Assembly: GCF_031432975.1 (NCBI RefSeq)
Contig: NZ_CP133838.1
Location: 496,001 to 560,000, forward strand
From: Buttiauxella selenatireducens
GTDB lineage: Bacteria > Pseudomonadota > Gammaproteobacteria > Enterobacterales > Enterobacteriaceae
DNA: 64,000 bases
Direction of reading: 5' to 3'
Position numbers and translations under genes: made by a program. Each line of letters begins with the position of its first letter. Position 1 is the first letter of the stretch. This document shows positions 54,426-63,735 of this stretch, piece by piece. The notes below the pieces were generated by a model. It did no database searches. It saw only the letters and a program-made list of their open reading frames with translations, and had not been told where the DNA came from.

Positions 54426-55844
54426 CTAAACCACTAACAGCGTGCCCTGACGGTGTTTGCGTTTATACATCACGCTGGTCAATACAATCGGCACGATCAC
54501 GGCGATCAGAATCGCGAGGGAATACACTTCCCAGTAACGCGGCTGAATGGACAAAATACCCGGCAAGCCGCCAACGCCAATCCCATTCGCCATCACGCCG
54601 CTCAAACCACACAGCAAGCCAGCCAGACCCGAGCCGATCATTGCGCACAGCATTGGGAATCGGTATTTCAGGTTGATGCCGTACATCGCCGGTTCGGTCA
54701 CGCCGAGGTAGGCCGAGATCGCCGCCGGAACGGAAATCTCACGCTCGTTATGTTTACGGCTACAAATAATGATGCCGACGACAGCGGATGCCTGAGCAAT
54801 ATTCGACAGCGCGATCAGTGGCCAAACAGGCGTTCCGCCCATGCTCTGAATCATCTGCATATCAATGGCGAGCGTTGTCTGATGTACACCGGTAATCACA
54901 AGCGGTGCGTACAGGAAGCCAAACAGCGCGGCACCAATCGGGGCAAAACTGCCGGTCATCAAGTGGCGAACCGCAAATGCCACACCGTCACCAATCCAAC
55001 GACCAAACGGGCCGATAAACGCATGCGCCAGGAATACCGCCAGAATCAGTGAACACACAGGCACTACTACAAGATAGAGGTAATCTGGCACGATGCGTTT
55101 CAGACGCGTCTCAATAAAGCCCAAAGCCAGGCCCGCCAGCAACGCGGGGATCACCTGCGCCTGGTAGCCCACTTTTTCGATGGTAAACAGGCCAAAATTC
55201 CACACTTCAGGAATTTTGCTACCCAATTCATAGGCATTCATTAGCTGCGGTGATACCAGCGTGACGCCAAGTACTATCCCAAGGATAGGTGTCCCACCCA
55301 CTTTTCGCACAGCAGACCAGCAAATACCGACCGGCAAATAGAAGAATATCGCCTCGCCAATCAGCCATAAAAAGTTATAAATCGATTGCAGCGACGGGTA
55401 CATTTGCGCAAGCGTCTGCCCGTTGCTCATCGGCAAATCGCCGATCACATTGCGGAAACCTAAGATCAAGCCGCCGCTTATCAAGGCCGGTAACAGGGGG
55501 AAGAAGATCTCCGCGAAATGGGAGATCAACTGCTCATGCCATTTCATGTTCTGGCGTGCCGCGAGTTTGGCTTGTTCTTTGTCTGAATGACTGTGACCAC
55601 TGGTGGCGATCAACGCCTGATAGTAATCACCCACCTCTGGGCCAATCACCACCTGGAACTGCCCGGCATTCGTAAAGCAGCCTTTGACCATCGGCAGCTC
55701 TTCGATCTCTTTTGGCCTGGCAATAGCGGGATCGTTGAGCACAAAGCGCAGTCGCGTAATGCAATGACTGACGGTTGCGATATTCTGGCGCCCGCCGACC
55801 AGGTCAATCAGCTTGTCTATATCCTGTTGTTTCACTTTGGTCAT
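54426..55844 (-). CDS. treB: Trehalose-specific PTS enzyme IIBC TreB
   Basis: TreB imports trehalose and phosphorylates it to trehalose-6-phosphate, with phosphate from the glucose EIIA (Crr). It has 472 residues (E. coli 473). The N-terminal EIIB domain has its phospho-Cys at residue 28 in SHCITRLRFVL; the membrane EIIC domain (about 105-460) has around ten helices and the conserved GxTEPAMYG-type motif (GVTEPAMYG). It is the first gene of treBC. Confidence 0.96.
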   Translation of the reverse strand: MTKVKQQDIDKLIDLVGGRQNIATVSHCITRLRFVLNDPAIARPKEIEELPMVKGCFTNAGQFQVVIGPEVGDYYQALIATSGHSHSDKEQAKLAARQNMKWHEQLISHFAEIFFPLLPALISGGLILGFRNVIGDLPMSNGQTLAQMYPSLQSIYNFLWLIGEAIFFYLPVGICWSAVRKVGGTPILGIVLGVTLVSPQLMNAYELGSKIPEVWNFGLFTIEKVGYQAQVIPALLAGLALGFIETRLKRIVPDYLYLVVVPVCSLILAVFLAHAFIGPFGRWIGDGVAFAVRHLMTGSFAPIGAALFGFLYAPLVITGVHQTTLAIDMQMIQSMGGTPVWPLIALSNIAQASAVVGIIICSRKHNEREISVPAAISAYLGVTEPAMYGINLKYRFPMLCAMIGSGLAGLLCGLSGVMANGIGVGGLPGILSIQPRYWEVYSLAILIAVIVPIVLTSVMYKRKHRQGTLLVV

Positions 55845-55907
55845 GATGATGTCCCGAGGTGTTGTTATCTGCCGGCAAGGTTATCTTTTAATCTTTTTTT
55901 CGAAAAT

Positions 55908-55919
55908 GGGAACGTTCCC
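55908..55919. promoter_or_regulatory. TreR operator upstream of treB
   Basis: GGGAACGTTCCC is a perfect 12-bp palindrome located 64 bp before the treB start and 42 bp from the treR stop; it fits a LacI-family (TreR) operator. A TGTGA half-site for CRP lies just upstream (about 55933). Confidence 0.8.
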
Positions 55920-55961
55920 GAAACAAGGCGACGATCACAATAAACCGTAAACGAGGGGAGA

Positions 55962-56909
55962 TTACTGCAATGATCCAGGGATAACGATCTGCCGTAGATC
56001 GCACGTTTGTGTGATTTGGCCGATCAACTGCCTTGCGGCCTGACGACCTGCTTCGGCGTAGCCAGGATCAACGGTGACAATTTCTGGATGGAGGAATTTC
56101 ATCAGCGGCGTGCTGCCGACGCTCGCCAGTTGCAGGCTGGTATGTTGATGTTCTTGCAGATATTTACTGGCACCCAAAGCGAGAGTATCGGTGGCACACA
56201 CCAGGGCGGTGGTGTCGGGTGTCAGTACTTCCTCAACGTGATCATAGCCCTGCTTCATGGCCAGGCCAGGCAGCACAAAGTTGGGCGTCAGCTGGTGGGT
56301 TTCGCAGAAGGCAAGATAGGCCTGATGGCGACGGAAACCGGTGGTGACATCACTATGGGGAACACCGAGGAAGCTTATCTGACGATGCCCTTGTTCATAC
56401 AGATGTGACATTAAAATATTGATGGCACCCTCATCGTCATAACACACAGACGCAAACCCTTTGGCGTCTCTGGCCATCAGAACAAGCGTCGACTGCCACG
56501 TCTGCAAAATTTTCTCGTTGATACCGGTGAAACCAAACAAAATCACGCCGTCGATATTACGACGCTGCAATATACCCAAATGCTCTTCAACCAGTTTTGG
56601 GGAAAACTGACTTTCCATCATGATCGGATCGTACCCTTGCTCATAGAGCGACGGCAGCATGGTTTGCACCGCGAGGTTTTCCGATAGCGAGTCCAGACGC
56701 GTCACAATAATGGCGACCACTTTATCGCTCTGCCCACGCATGGCGCGTGCCGAACGAGAAGGGGAGAAACCTTCTTGCTGCATCACCGCTTCCACACGCT
56801 CACGTGTGCGGGCACTGACCCCGCTTTCATTATTCAGAACTCGTGAGACAGTGGATTTACCCACACCGCTTAAACGCGCGATGTCTTTGATGGTGAGACG
56901 GTTTTGCAT
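55962..56909 (-). CDS. treR: Trehalose operon repressor TreR
   Basis: TreR is a LacI-family repressor of treBC, induced by trehalose-6-phosphate. It has 315 residues as in E. coli. The N-terminal HTH (TIKDIARLSGVGKSTVSRVLNNE, split over residues 5-27) and hinge helix are followed by the periplasmic-binding-protein-like sensor domain. It lies directly upstream of treB and diverges from mgtL-mgtA. Confidence 0.96.
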   Translation of the reverse strand: MQNRLTIKDIARLSGVGKSTVSRVLNNESGVSARTRERVEAVMQQEGFSPSRSARAMRGQSDKVVAIIVTRLDSLSENLAVQTMLPSLYEQGYDPIMMESQFSPKLVEEHLGILQRRNIDGVILFGFTGINEKILQTWQSTLVLMARDAKGFASVCYDDEGAINILMSHLYEQGHRQISFLGVPHSDVTTGFRRHQAYLAFCETHQLTPNFVLPGLAMKQGYDHVEEVLTPDTTALVCATDTLALGASKYLQEHQHTSLQLASVGSTPLMKFLHPEIVTVDPGYAEAGRQAARQLIGQITQTCDLRQIVIPGSLQ

Positions 56910-56994
56910 TGTTCTGGTTTTTCCCGGTTTTCAATGGCTTGTGATTTATACATTAAACTCGCGCCATCCAACAAACGACAAAGGGACAAAATCT

Positions 56995-57011
56995 GGTTTA
57001 CGTAACGTTTA
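56995..57011 (+). promoter_or_regulatory. PhoP box of the mgtA promoter
   Basis: GGTTTA-N5-CGTTTA matches the PhoP direct repeat (T/G)GTTTA-N5-(T/G)GTTTA in all but one base. A possible -10 TAAGAT starts 12 bp downstream, so the box occupies the -35 region as in PhoP-activated promoters. It implies induction by low Mg through PhoPQ. Confidence 0.75.
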
Positions 57012-57094
57012 GAAAGGCAGGAGTAAGATATACGCACTTTCATTGTGCCCAGTTGCGTAATGAAAGCATCCCATATTCTTTAACCGGAGGCGAC

Positions 57095-57145
57095 ATGGAA
57101 CCTGATCCCAGTCCAAAACCTGTAATGACAGGAACCATCCGGTAA
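57095..57145 (+). CDS. mgtL: mgtA leader peptide MgtL
   Basis: This 16-codon ORF reads MEPDPSPKPVMTGTIR and follows GGAGG with ideal spacing. E. coli MgtL begins with the same Met-Glu-Pro-Asp-Pro motif and regulates mgtA by ribosome behaviour at low Mg and proline. The start motif is conserved but the second half differs: the Arg-rich part of E. coli MgtL is missing and Pro count is lower. Confidence 0.85.
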   Translation: MEPDPSPKPVMTGTIR

Positions 57146-57165
57146 GACACTCTTCTTTGAAGTGG

Positions 57166-57191
57166 CTGCCTTACCGGAACACGTAAGGCAG
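57166..57191 (+). promoter_or_regulatory. Stem-loop of the mgtA Mg-responsive leader
   Basis: A 9-bp perfect stem CTGCCTTAC / GTAAGGCAG with an 8-base loop starts 20 bp after mgtL. It lies where the switching stems of the mgtA leader are found in E. coli and Salmonella. I cannot assign which published stem it equals. Confidence 0.55.
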
Positions 57192-57197
57192 TGACTC

Positions 57198-57320
57198 TAC
57201 CCATCATACTTCAAGTTACAGATGTATTAGTCGCGCGCGTAAACCCGAAAAATTGACTCTTGTAAGTTCATCGGGAATCGCTGGCGTTCGCCCACCCTGT
57301 AGCCGAATTATTTTGGTCTA
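57198..57320. repeat. Decayed ERIC element inside the mgtA leader
   Basis: This 123-bp stretch aligns with the intact ERIC at 3433-3559: it shares TCATACTTCAAGTT, central CCCGAA and TAAGTTCATCG-type segments, and GAATTATTTTGG at the far end, with many substitutions between. It separates mgtL and its stem-loop from mgtA. Confidence 0.75.
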
Positions 57321-57430
57321 TCATCCTGTTCGATGATGTCCCTGCTGATGAAAAAATTGGCCTGCAAGGCAAGGAATAGCCGCGCCTGCATGTCACCAGG
57401 TACCGCATATCGTGGTGCCGAGGGACTATT

Positions 57431-60145
57431 ATGCTGTTAAAAAATCTGACCCGGCAGTTGTTTGCACAACTTAGCCGCCACCTGCCTCGTCGCTTGATCC
57501 AACGCGACCTGATGCTGGACGACAACACCGTTGCACAGGCACAAGAGATACCCGCTTCGCTGAGCGAATCCTGCCTGAAATATGCCGCAGCTTCTGACGA
57601 ACAACTGTATCGCGATTTCCACAGCCATCCTGAAGGGCTGAATGCGCGAGAAGTTGAAAGCGCTATCGAACGTCATGGCCCAAACCAAATTCCGGCGCAA
57701 AAAGCGTCGCCTTGGTGGGTTCATCTGTGGCTGTGCTACCGGAATCCTTTCAATCTCTTACTGACTATTCTCGGCATTTTCTCCTACTCGACTGAGGATC
57801 TTTTTGCCGCAGGCGTGATAGCTCTGATGGTAGTGATTGCGACCTTGCTGAACTTCGTTCAGGAAGCGCGCTCCACCAAAGCGGCGGATACCTTAAAAGC
57901 GATGGTCAGCAACACCGCGACCGTACTGCGTGTGGTTAATGAAAACGGCGAAAACGCGTTTGTCGAAATCTCGCTCGATAAGCTGGTGCCGGGCGATATC
58001 GTGAAACTTGCCGCAGGAGACATGATCCCGGCGGATCTGCGTGTGTTGCAGGCGCGCGATCTTTTCGTCAGCCAGGCGTCACTCACTGGCGAATCGTTAC
58101 CGGTTGAAAAGGTCGCGGTCGCCCGTGATATGTCACACAACAACCCGCTGGAATGCGACACGTTGTGCTTTATGGGCACCAACGTCGTGAGCGGAACGGC
58201 GCTGGCGATGATTATCGCCACCGGTGGCAACACCTGGTTTGGCCAACTGGCCGGGCGTGTCACTCAACAAGAAAGCGAGCCGAACGCGTTCCAGAAAGGG
58301 ATCAGCCGTGTGAGCTGGGTGCTTATCCGTTTCATGCTGGTGATGACGCCTATCGTATTGCTGATTAACGGCTTCACTAAAGGTGACTGGTGGGAAGCGG
58401 CGCTGTTCTCGCTCTCTGTCGCAGTGGGTTTGACGCCGGAAATGTTACCGATGATCGTCACCTCGACGCTGGCTCGCGGTGCGGTAAAACTCTCTAAACA
58501 GAAAGTGATCGTCAAGCACCTCGACGCGATTCAGAACTTTGGTGCAATGGATATTCTGTGCACCGATAAAACCGGCACGCTGACGCAAGACCGCATTGTT
58601 CTGGAATCCCACACCGATATTCTCGGTGCGGTGAGCAACCATGTTTTGCATACCGCCTGGCTTAACAGCCATTACCAGACCGGGCTGAAAAACCTGCTGG
58701 ACGTGGCGGTACTGGAAGGCGTTGAAGAAGAGAGCGCGCGCGACGCCGCAGCACGCTGGCAAAAAGTGGATGAGATCCCATTCGACTTTGAACGCCGCCG
58801 CATGTCGGTGGTGGTCTCCGAGCAGCCGGAAGTGCATCAGTTGATCTGCAAAGGCGCGTTACAGGAGATCCTCAATGTGTGTACGCAAGTTCGCTACGGT
58901 GATGAAATCGTGCCGCTTAGCGATTCCCTGCTGGAGCGCATTCGCCGTGTGACCGACTCCCTGAACCGCCAGGGTTTGCGTGTGGTGGCCGTTGCCACCA
59001 AATTCCTGCCTGCGCGTTGTGAGGATTACGGCCGCGTTGATGAATCTGACCTGATCCTCGAAGGCTACATCGCGTTCCTGGATCCACCGAAAGAAACCAC
59101 CGCACCAGCCTTGAAAGCGCTGAAAGAAAGCGGGATCACCGTGAAGATCCTGACCGGTGACAGCGAACTGGTCGCCGCGAAAGTGTGCCGCGAAGTCGGG
59201 CTGGATGTGGGTGAAGTTGCCATCGGCAGCGAAATCGAGAATATGGCAGATGTTGACCTTGCCGCTCTGGCATTACGCACCACACTGTTTGCCCGCCTGA
59301 CACCTATGCACAAAGAGCGCATTGTGCGCCTGCTGCGTGGTGAAGGTCATGTTGTCGGCTTTATGGGCGATGGCATCAACGACGCACCGGCATTACGTGC
59401 GGCCGACATTGGTATTTCAGTCGATGGCGCGGTGGATATTGCCCGTGAAGCGGCCGATATCATCCTGCTGGAAAAAAGCCTGATGGTGCTGGAAGAGGGC
59501 GTGATTGAAGGGCGCAGAACCTTCGCCAACATGCTGAAATACATCAAAATGACCGCCAGTTCTAACTTCGGTAACGTGTTCAGCGTGCTGGTGGCCAGCG
59601 CCTTCCTGCCGTTCCTGCCGATGCTGCCGCTTCACTTACTGATTCAGAACCTGCTGTACGATGTCTCCCAGGTGGCGATTCCGTTCGATAACGTCGATGA
59701 CGAGCAAATCAAGAAACCGCAGCGCTGGAACCCGGCGGACTTAGGGCGCTTTATGGTGTTCTTCGGGCCAATCAGTTCTATCTTCGACATTCTGACATTT
59801 TGCGTCATGTGGTGGGTGTTCAAGGCTAACGTGCCGGAAATGCAAACCCTGTTCCAGACCGGTTGGTTTGTGGTGGGTCTGCTGTCGCAAACATTGATTG
59901 TGCATATGATTCGTACCCGTCGGATTCCGTTCATTCAGAGCCGTGCCGCGTGGCCATTAATGATCATGACGCTGGTGGTGATGGTGGTCGGGGTTAGCCT
60001 GCCGTTCACTCCGCTGGCAAGCTACCTGCAACTTCAGGCGCTGCCGCTGAGCTACTTCCCATGGCTGATTGCAATCCTTGCGGGATATATGACGCTCACC
60101 CAGTGTATGAAGGGCTTCTTTAGCCGCCGCTACGGCTGGCAGTAA
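57431..60145 (+). CDS. mgtA: Magnesium-transporting P-type ATPase MgtA
   Basis: MgtA is a P3B-type ATPase importing Mg from the periplasm under limitation. It has 904 residues (E. coli 898); the first 60 residues diverge most. The actuator loop has TGES, the phosphorylation site is DKTGTLTQ, and the hinge is MGDGINDAPALRAADIG. Ten membrane helices fit the family. It is controlled by the PhoP box and by the leader. Confidence 0.97.
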   Translation: MLLKNLTRQLFAQLSRHLPRRLIQRDLMLDDNTVAQAQEIPASLSESCLKYAAASDEQLYRDFHSHPEGLNAREVESAIERHGPNQIPAQKASPWWVHLWLCYRNPFNLLLTILGIFSYSTEDLFAAGVIALMVVIATLLNFVQEARSTKAADTLKAMVSNTATVLRVVNENGENAFVEISLDKLVPGDIVKLAAGDMIPADLRVLQARDLFVSQASLTGESLPVEKVAVARDMSHNNPLECDTLCFMGTNVVSGTALAMIIATGGNTWFGQLAGRVTQQESEPNAFQKGISRVSWVLIRFMLVMTPIVLLINGFTKGDWWEAALFSLSVAVGLTPEMLPMIVTSTLARGAVKLSKQKVIVKHLDAIQNFGAMDILCTDKTGTLTQDRIVLESHTDILGAVSNHVLHTAWLNSHYQTGLKNLLDVAVLEGVEEESARDAAARWQKVDEIPFDFERRRMSVVVSEQPEVHQLICKGALQEILNVCTQVRYGDEIVPLSDSLLERIRRVTDSLNRQGLRVVAVATKFLPARCEDYGRVDESDLILEGYIAFLDPPKETTAPALKALKESGITVKILTGDSELVAAKVCREVGLDVGEVAIGSEIENMADVDLAALALRTTLFARLTPMHKERIVRLLRGEGHVVGFMGDGINDAPALRAADIGISVDGAVDIAREAADIILLEKSLMVLEEGVIEGRRTFANMLKYIKMTASSNFGNVFSVLVASAFLPFLPMLPLHLLIQNLLYDVSQVAIPFDNVDDEQIKKPQRWNPADLGRFMVFFGPISSIFDILTFCVMWWVFKANVPEMQTLFQTGWFVVGLLSQTLIVHMIRTRRIPFIQSRAAWPLMIMTLVVMVVGVSLPFTPLASYLQLQALPLSYFPWLIAILAGYMTLTQCMKGFFSRRYGWQ

Positions 60146-60147
60146 TC

Positions 60148-60185
60148 TACCCAATCCCCATGCAACTCGAATGCTAATGGGTATA
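60148..60185. repeat. Very short ERIC-derived palindrome after mgtA
   Basis: TACCCA (60148-60153) and TGGGTA (60178-60183) are inverted, and the inside keeps the ERIC arm TGCAACTCGAATGCTAATGG, also found at 1617-1636 (ending ...ATGG). It is only about 38 bp and lies 3 bp after the mgtA stop. The remaining spacer to the GH20 gene holds a hairpin GCGAGATG / CATCTCGC at 60196-60218. Confidence 0.6.
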
Positions 60186-60318
60186 GTTAATATCAGCGAG
60201 ATGTGATCGGCATCTCGCCATTCCTCGCCATTCCTCTCCATGGTCTTGATGAATATTTCTACGCGTGTTACCAGAGTGTTTTGCTGTTTTCTGGCCCGTC
60301 ACTGTTAAAGGAATATTC

Positions 60319-62709
60319 ATGTTTAAATCAATACGTTTGAGCTTGCTGGCTGGTTGCATCGCGGCAACTTGCCAGGCCTGGGCTGCACCGGCAGGCGATC
60401 TGCCGTTAATGCCCTGGCCGCAGCAGGTTGACCGCCCGGCAGCGGAAGGATCGCTGGTACTGGATAACGCCATCTCCATCAAAATTAGCGGCGATAAACT
60501 TACCCATGCCACAGAGCGCTGGCGTCAGCGTATTTCCCAACAGACCGGCTGGCAACTGCAACCAGCACAGGCCAATCCTGACAAACCCACCATTGATATC
60601 CAAATCAAAACAGCCGTTGCCCCTTTACCGAAACTCGACAGCGATGAAAGCTACGAACTAAGTGTTACCGCAGAAGGCGTGAAGCTCACGGCAAACACGC
60701 GTTTTGGTGCTATGCGCGGCATGGAAACCCTGTTACAGCTGATTCAGAACGGCCCGGAAAATACCGCGATTCCGTTTGTCGTCATCAAAGATAAACCGCG
60801 TTTCCCGTGGCGTGGCTTGTTAGTCGATTCCGCGCGCCATTTCATGCCCATCAAAGATATTCTGCGTCAGTTAGACGGCATGGCAGCCGCCAAAATGAAC
60901 GTCTTTCACTGGCATTTGACGGACGACCAGGGCTGGCGCTTTGCGTCCACCGCGTATCCAAAATTGCAGCAACTGGCCAGTGACGGGGATTTTTACACCC
61001 AGGCGCAGATGAAAGAAGTGGTGCGCTATGCCACTTCACTGGGGATTCGCGTGGTGCCAGAAATGGACTTGCCGGGCCACGCTTCCGCTATTGCGGTGGC
61101 TTATCCAGAATTGATGAGTGCGCCGGGGCCGTATCAAATGGAACGCCATTGGGGCGTGTTAAAACCGCTGCTTAACCCAACCAACGAAGCCGCCTATAAA
61201 TTTGTTGATACGCTGATTGGCGAGCTGACCGCTATTTTCCCGGACAGCTATTTGCATATTGGCGGTGACGAAGTTGATGATTCGCAATGGGCTGCATCGC
61301 CACAAATTCAGGCGTTTATGAAGCAGCATAACCTGGCTGACACCCACGCCTTGCAGACTTACTTCAACCAGCGGCTGGAAAAAATTCTCGAAAAACATCA
61401 TCGCCAGATGATGGGGTGGGATGAGATCTATCACCCTGAATTACCGAAAAATATCCTGATCCAATCCTGGCAAGGGCAGGACGCTTTAGGGGCGGTTGCG
61501 GCGAACGGTTATAAAGGCATCCTCTCTACCGGATTTTACGTTGATCAGCCGCAATCGACCGCCTACCACTACCGCAATGAGATCCTGCCGCAAGGGCTCA
61601 ATGGCATCGATAATATTACCGATGCAGATAGCGCGCAGAGTTGGTTCTTCAGTATGCCGCGTCTGAAAGGCAAAGCAGTAGAAGGCAGTTTTACACTCGT
61701 GAGCAGCAAAGCGGCGTGGCGTGGATTCATCGACTTCAAAGGAAAATCCCGTCGTGCGGTGCGTGATATTGAGTGGTTAAGTCCGACTCAAGTGACCTTT
61801 ACCGTTGATACCTGGATGGGGGAAACGCGTCCGGTACTCACCCTTGATAAGGATAAATTGAGCGGTTATTTGCTGGTGGGCAACGTGCGTTATCCGGCTA
61901 CCGGTCAGAAACTGGATAATATCCCGGATGGCGTCCAACCGGTGGTACCAACGCCTGAACAGATGAGTAATATTCTCGGCGGCGAAGCGGCACTTTGGGC
62001 TGAAAACGTGATATCGCCATTGCTGGATATCAAACTGTGGCCGCGAACGTTTGCGGTGGCAGAACGTTTCTGGTCGGCGGAAGATGTGAAAGACATCGAT
62101 AACATGTACCAGCGTTTGCAGGCGATAGACGCCTGGTCGAGCGTATCTGTTGGTTTGCAGCAGCACACGGCGGCCGCTCAACAGTTGACGCGCCTTGCGG
62201 GCACGCCGGACATTATGCCGCTACAAATTTTGGCTCAGGCCGTTGAACCCGCGCAGTACTACACGCGCCAGCATCTGAAATTCCAGGCGGGAAATTACCA
62301 TCACTTCGAACCGCTAAACCGTTTTGCGGATGCGTTAGGTGCAGAAAGTACGCAGGTGCGGGCGCTGGATCGCTGGGTCGATAAGCTCATCGCCGATCCA
62401 GAAGACGGTAACAGCGCGGATTCTCTGCGCCATACCTTTGCGCGCTGGCAAAGTAACACCTCAGATGTGCTGGAACTTATCGACGGGAATTATCAGCTCA
62501 AGGCATTAAAACCGGTGGCTGAGAATGTCGATAAACTCGCGGGAATGGGGCTGCGGTTAACGGATCTGGTGGCGAAACAGGGAACGTTGAGTGCGGACGA
62601 ATCTCATGCGATTCAAAAACAGCTTGATGACGCAGCACAAACACAGGATGAAGTCGTGATTGCGGCGGTTTATCCGTTGCAGAAACTCTTGCGGGCGTGT
62701 GTGAAGTAA
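60319..62709 (+). CDS. Secreted beta-N-acetylhexosaminidase, GH20
   Basis: This glycoside hydrolase family 20 enzyme likely releases terminal N-acetylglucosamine from chitobiose-type or glycoconjugate substrates in the periplasm or outside. Starting at MFKSIRLSLLAGC, behind AAAGGA, gives 796 residues with a signal peptide cut after AWA (about 22). A GH20b domain (about 30-155) precedes the TIM barrel, with FHWHLTDDQGWR and the catalytic Asp-Glu pair in HIGGDEVDD. An 80-90 residue beta-rich insert (about 450-540) interrupts the barrel before GGEAALWAE. E. coli lacks a gene here. Confidence 0.9.
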   Translation: MFKSIRLSLLAGCIAATCQAWAAPAGDLPLMPWPQQVDRPAAEGSLVLDNAISIKISGDKLTHATERWRQRISQQTGWQLQPAQANPDKPTIDIQIKTAVAPLPKLDSDESYELSVTAEGVKLTANTRFGAMRGMETLLQLIQNGPENTAIPFVVIKDKPRFPWRGLLVDSARHFMPIKDILRQLDGMAAAKMNVFHWHLTDDQGWRFASTAYPKLQQLASDGDFYTQAQMKEVVRYATSLGIRVVPEMDLPGHASAIAVAYPELMSAPGPYQMERHWGVLKPLLNPTNEAAYKFVDTLIGELTAIFPDSYLHIGGDEVDDSQWAASPQIQAFMKQHNLADTHALQTYFNQRLEKILEKHHRQMMGWDEIYHPELPKNILIQSWQGQDALGAVAANGYKGILSTGFYVDQPQSTAYHYRNEILPQGLNGIDNITDADSAQSWFFSMPRLKGKAVEGSFTLVSSKAAWRGFIDFKGKSRRAVRDIEWLSPTQVTFTVDTWMGETRPVLTLDKDKLSGYLLVGNVRYPATGQKLDNIPDGVQPVVPTPEQMSNILGGEAALWAENVISPLLDIKLWPRTFAVAERFWSAEDVKDIDNMYQRLQAIDAWSSVSVGLQQHTAAAQQLTRLAGTPDIMPLQILAQAVEPAQYYTRQHLKFQAGNYHHFEPLNRFADALGAESTQVRALDRWVDKLIADPEDGNSADSLRHTFARWQSNTSDVLELIDGNYQLKALKPVAENVDKLAGMGLRLTDLVAKQGTLSADESHAIQKQLDDAAQTQDEVVIAAVYPLQKLLRACVK

Positions 62710-62718
62710 AGCGGTATT

Positions 62719-62754
62719 TGTAGGGCGGGTTGGTTTGATTCACCCGCCACTACA
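62719..62754. terminator. Hairpin between the GH20 gene and ridA
   Basis: The arms TGTAGGGCGGGT and ACCCGCCACTACA pair with one bulge around an 11-base loop, in the spacer between two convergent genes. The arms look like a dispersed enterobacterial REP-type hairpin and may serve as a shared terminator. Confidence 0.55.
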
Positions 62755-62763
62755 TCTTAATCG

Positions 62764-63153
62764 TTAGCGGCGGATAGCAATCGCTTCGATTTCAATTTTC
62801 ACATCTTTTGGCAGACGAGCCACTTCTACGCAAGAACGCGCTGGGAAAGTCGCTTTGTGCTCAGTAAAGAAGGCTTCGTAAGTCGCATTCACGGTTGCGA
62901 AGTCGTTCAGGTCTTTAACGAAAACCGTCGTTTTAACGATATCGCCCACTTTCAGGCCAGCCGCTTCAACGATGGCTTGCACGTTTTCCAGAGACTGACG
63001 TGCTTGTGCCGCCACATCTTCTGGCACGGTGCCCGTTTTCGGGTTAACCGGGATCTGGCCGGAAGTGATGATCATGCTGCCAAGGTCAACGCCCTGAACG
63101 TATGGGCCGATAGCTGCTGGCGCGTTTTCGGTGCTGATAGTACGAGAAGACAT
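62764..63153 (-). CDS. ridA: Enamine/imine deaminase RidA
   Basis: RidA hydrolyses reactive 2-aminoacrylate and related enamines formed by PLP enzymes, protecting isoleucine synthesis and other pathways. I start at MSSRTISTENAP (129 residues, E. coli 128) because AAGGAA is 5 bp away; the ATG two codons upstream is too close to it. YjgF/Rid fold with the conserved Arg in FPARSCVEVARLP and the C-terminal IEAIA segment. Confidence 0.95.
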   Translation of the reverse strand: MSSRTISTENAPAAIGPYVQGVDLGSMIITSGQIPVNPKTGTVPEDVAAQARQSLENVQAIVEAAGLKVGDIVKTTVFVKDLNDFATVNATYEAFFTEHKATFPARSCVEVARLPKDVKIEIEAIAIRR

Positions 63154-63167
63154 TTTCATTCCTTATA

Positions 63168-63197
63168 AATACCTGCAACTCGAAATCTATAGGTATT
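63168..63197. repeat. Very short ERIC-derived palindrome upstream of ridA
   Basis: AATACCT and AGGTATT are inverted repeats around CTGCAACTCGAAAT, the ERIC outer arm. It lies 14 bp upstream of the ridA start, so it would be in its 5' leader. It is the third such remnant in this window. Confidence 0.55.
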
Positions 63198-63256
63198 GTT
63201 GATGGTAGTGGAAAAGCTCCCGTTCATTATAAGGACGAGAACTATCCCGGCAATGA

Positions 63257-63718
63257 TTAATCAGCCAGCACAACGTAATGTGCGAACTCCTTCTCACAAT
63301 ATTTGCATTTGAGGCTGATACTTTCGTCGCGTTTTTTCACTGCGAATGAAGAATGAACAGGTTCGCTGCGGCTGATGCAGTTGGTATTTGGGCAGACCAG
63401 CACTTTATCAATGCGTGAAGGCAGGCTTGGTTTGCTTTTGCCGACCACTTCGTACTCATCAATACGGTTGACGGTTGCGTGCGGTGCGTACAGCGCCAAC
63501 TGGTTAACTTGCTCGTCGGTCAGGAAGGTATTTTCGATTTTGATAAGATCTTTACGACCTTGTTCGCGTGACGGTAAGTTCAGGCCGATAGTGATGCGCT
63601 GTTCGGTTTCCGTTAACTGGAACAGGGTCAGCAGCTTAAAGCCCACCTGAGCAGGAATATGATCGATAACCGTGCCGCGTTTAATCGCTTCAACTTGTAA
63701 TTTGTTGTCGTGTGTCAT
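63257..63718 (-). CDS. pyrI: Aspartate carbamoyltransferase regulatory chain PyrI
   Basis: PyrI is the regulatory subunit of ATCase that binds CTP, UTP and ATP. Starting at [15 protein letters not shown] gives 153 residues as in E. coli; the upstream in-frame ATG (7 residues) overlaps pyrB and is rejected. The zinc site is formed by CPNTNC and CKYC near the C-terminus. It follows pyrB by 17 bp in the pyrBI operon. Confidence 0.96.
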   Translation of the reverse strand: MTHDNKLQVEAIKRGTVIDHIPAQVGFKLLTLFQLTETEQRITIGLNLPSREQGRKDLIKIENTFLTDEQVNQLALYAPHATVNRIDEYEVVGKSKPSLPSRIDKVLVCPNTNCISRSEPVHSSFAVKKRDESISLKCKYCEKEFAHYVVLAD

Positions 63719-63735
63719 CTTAATCTTCCTCTTAC

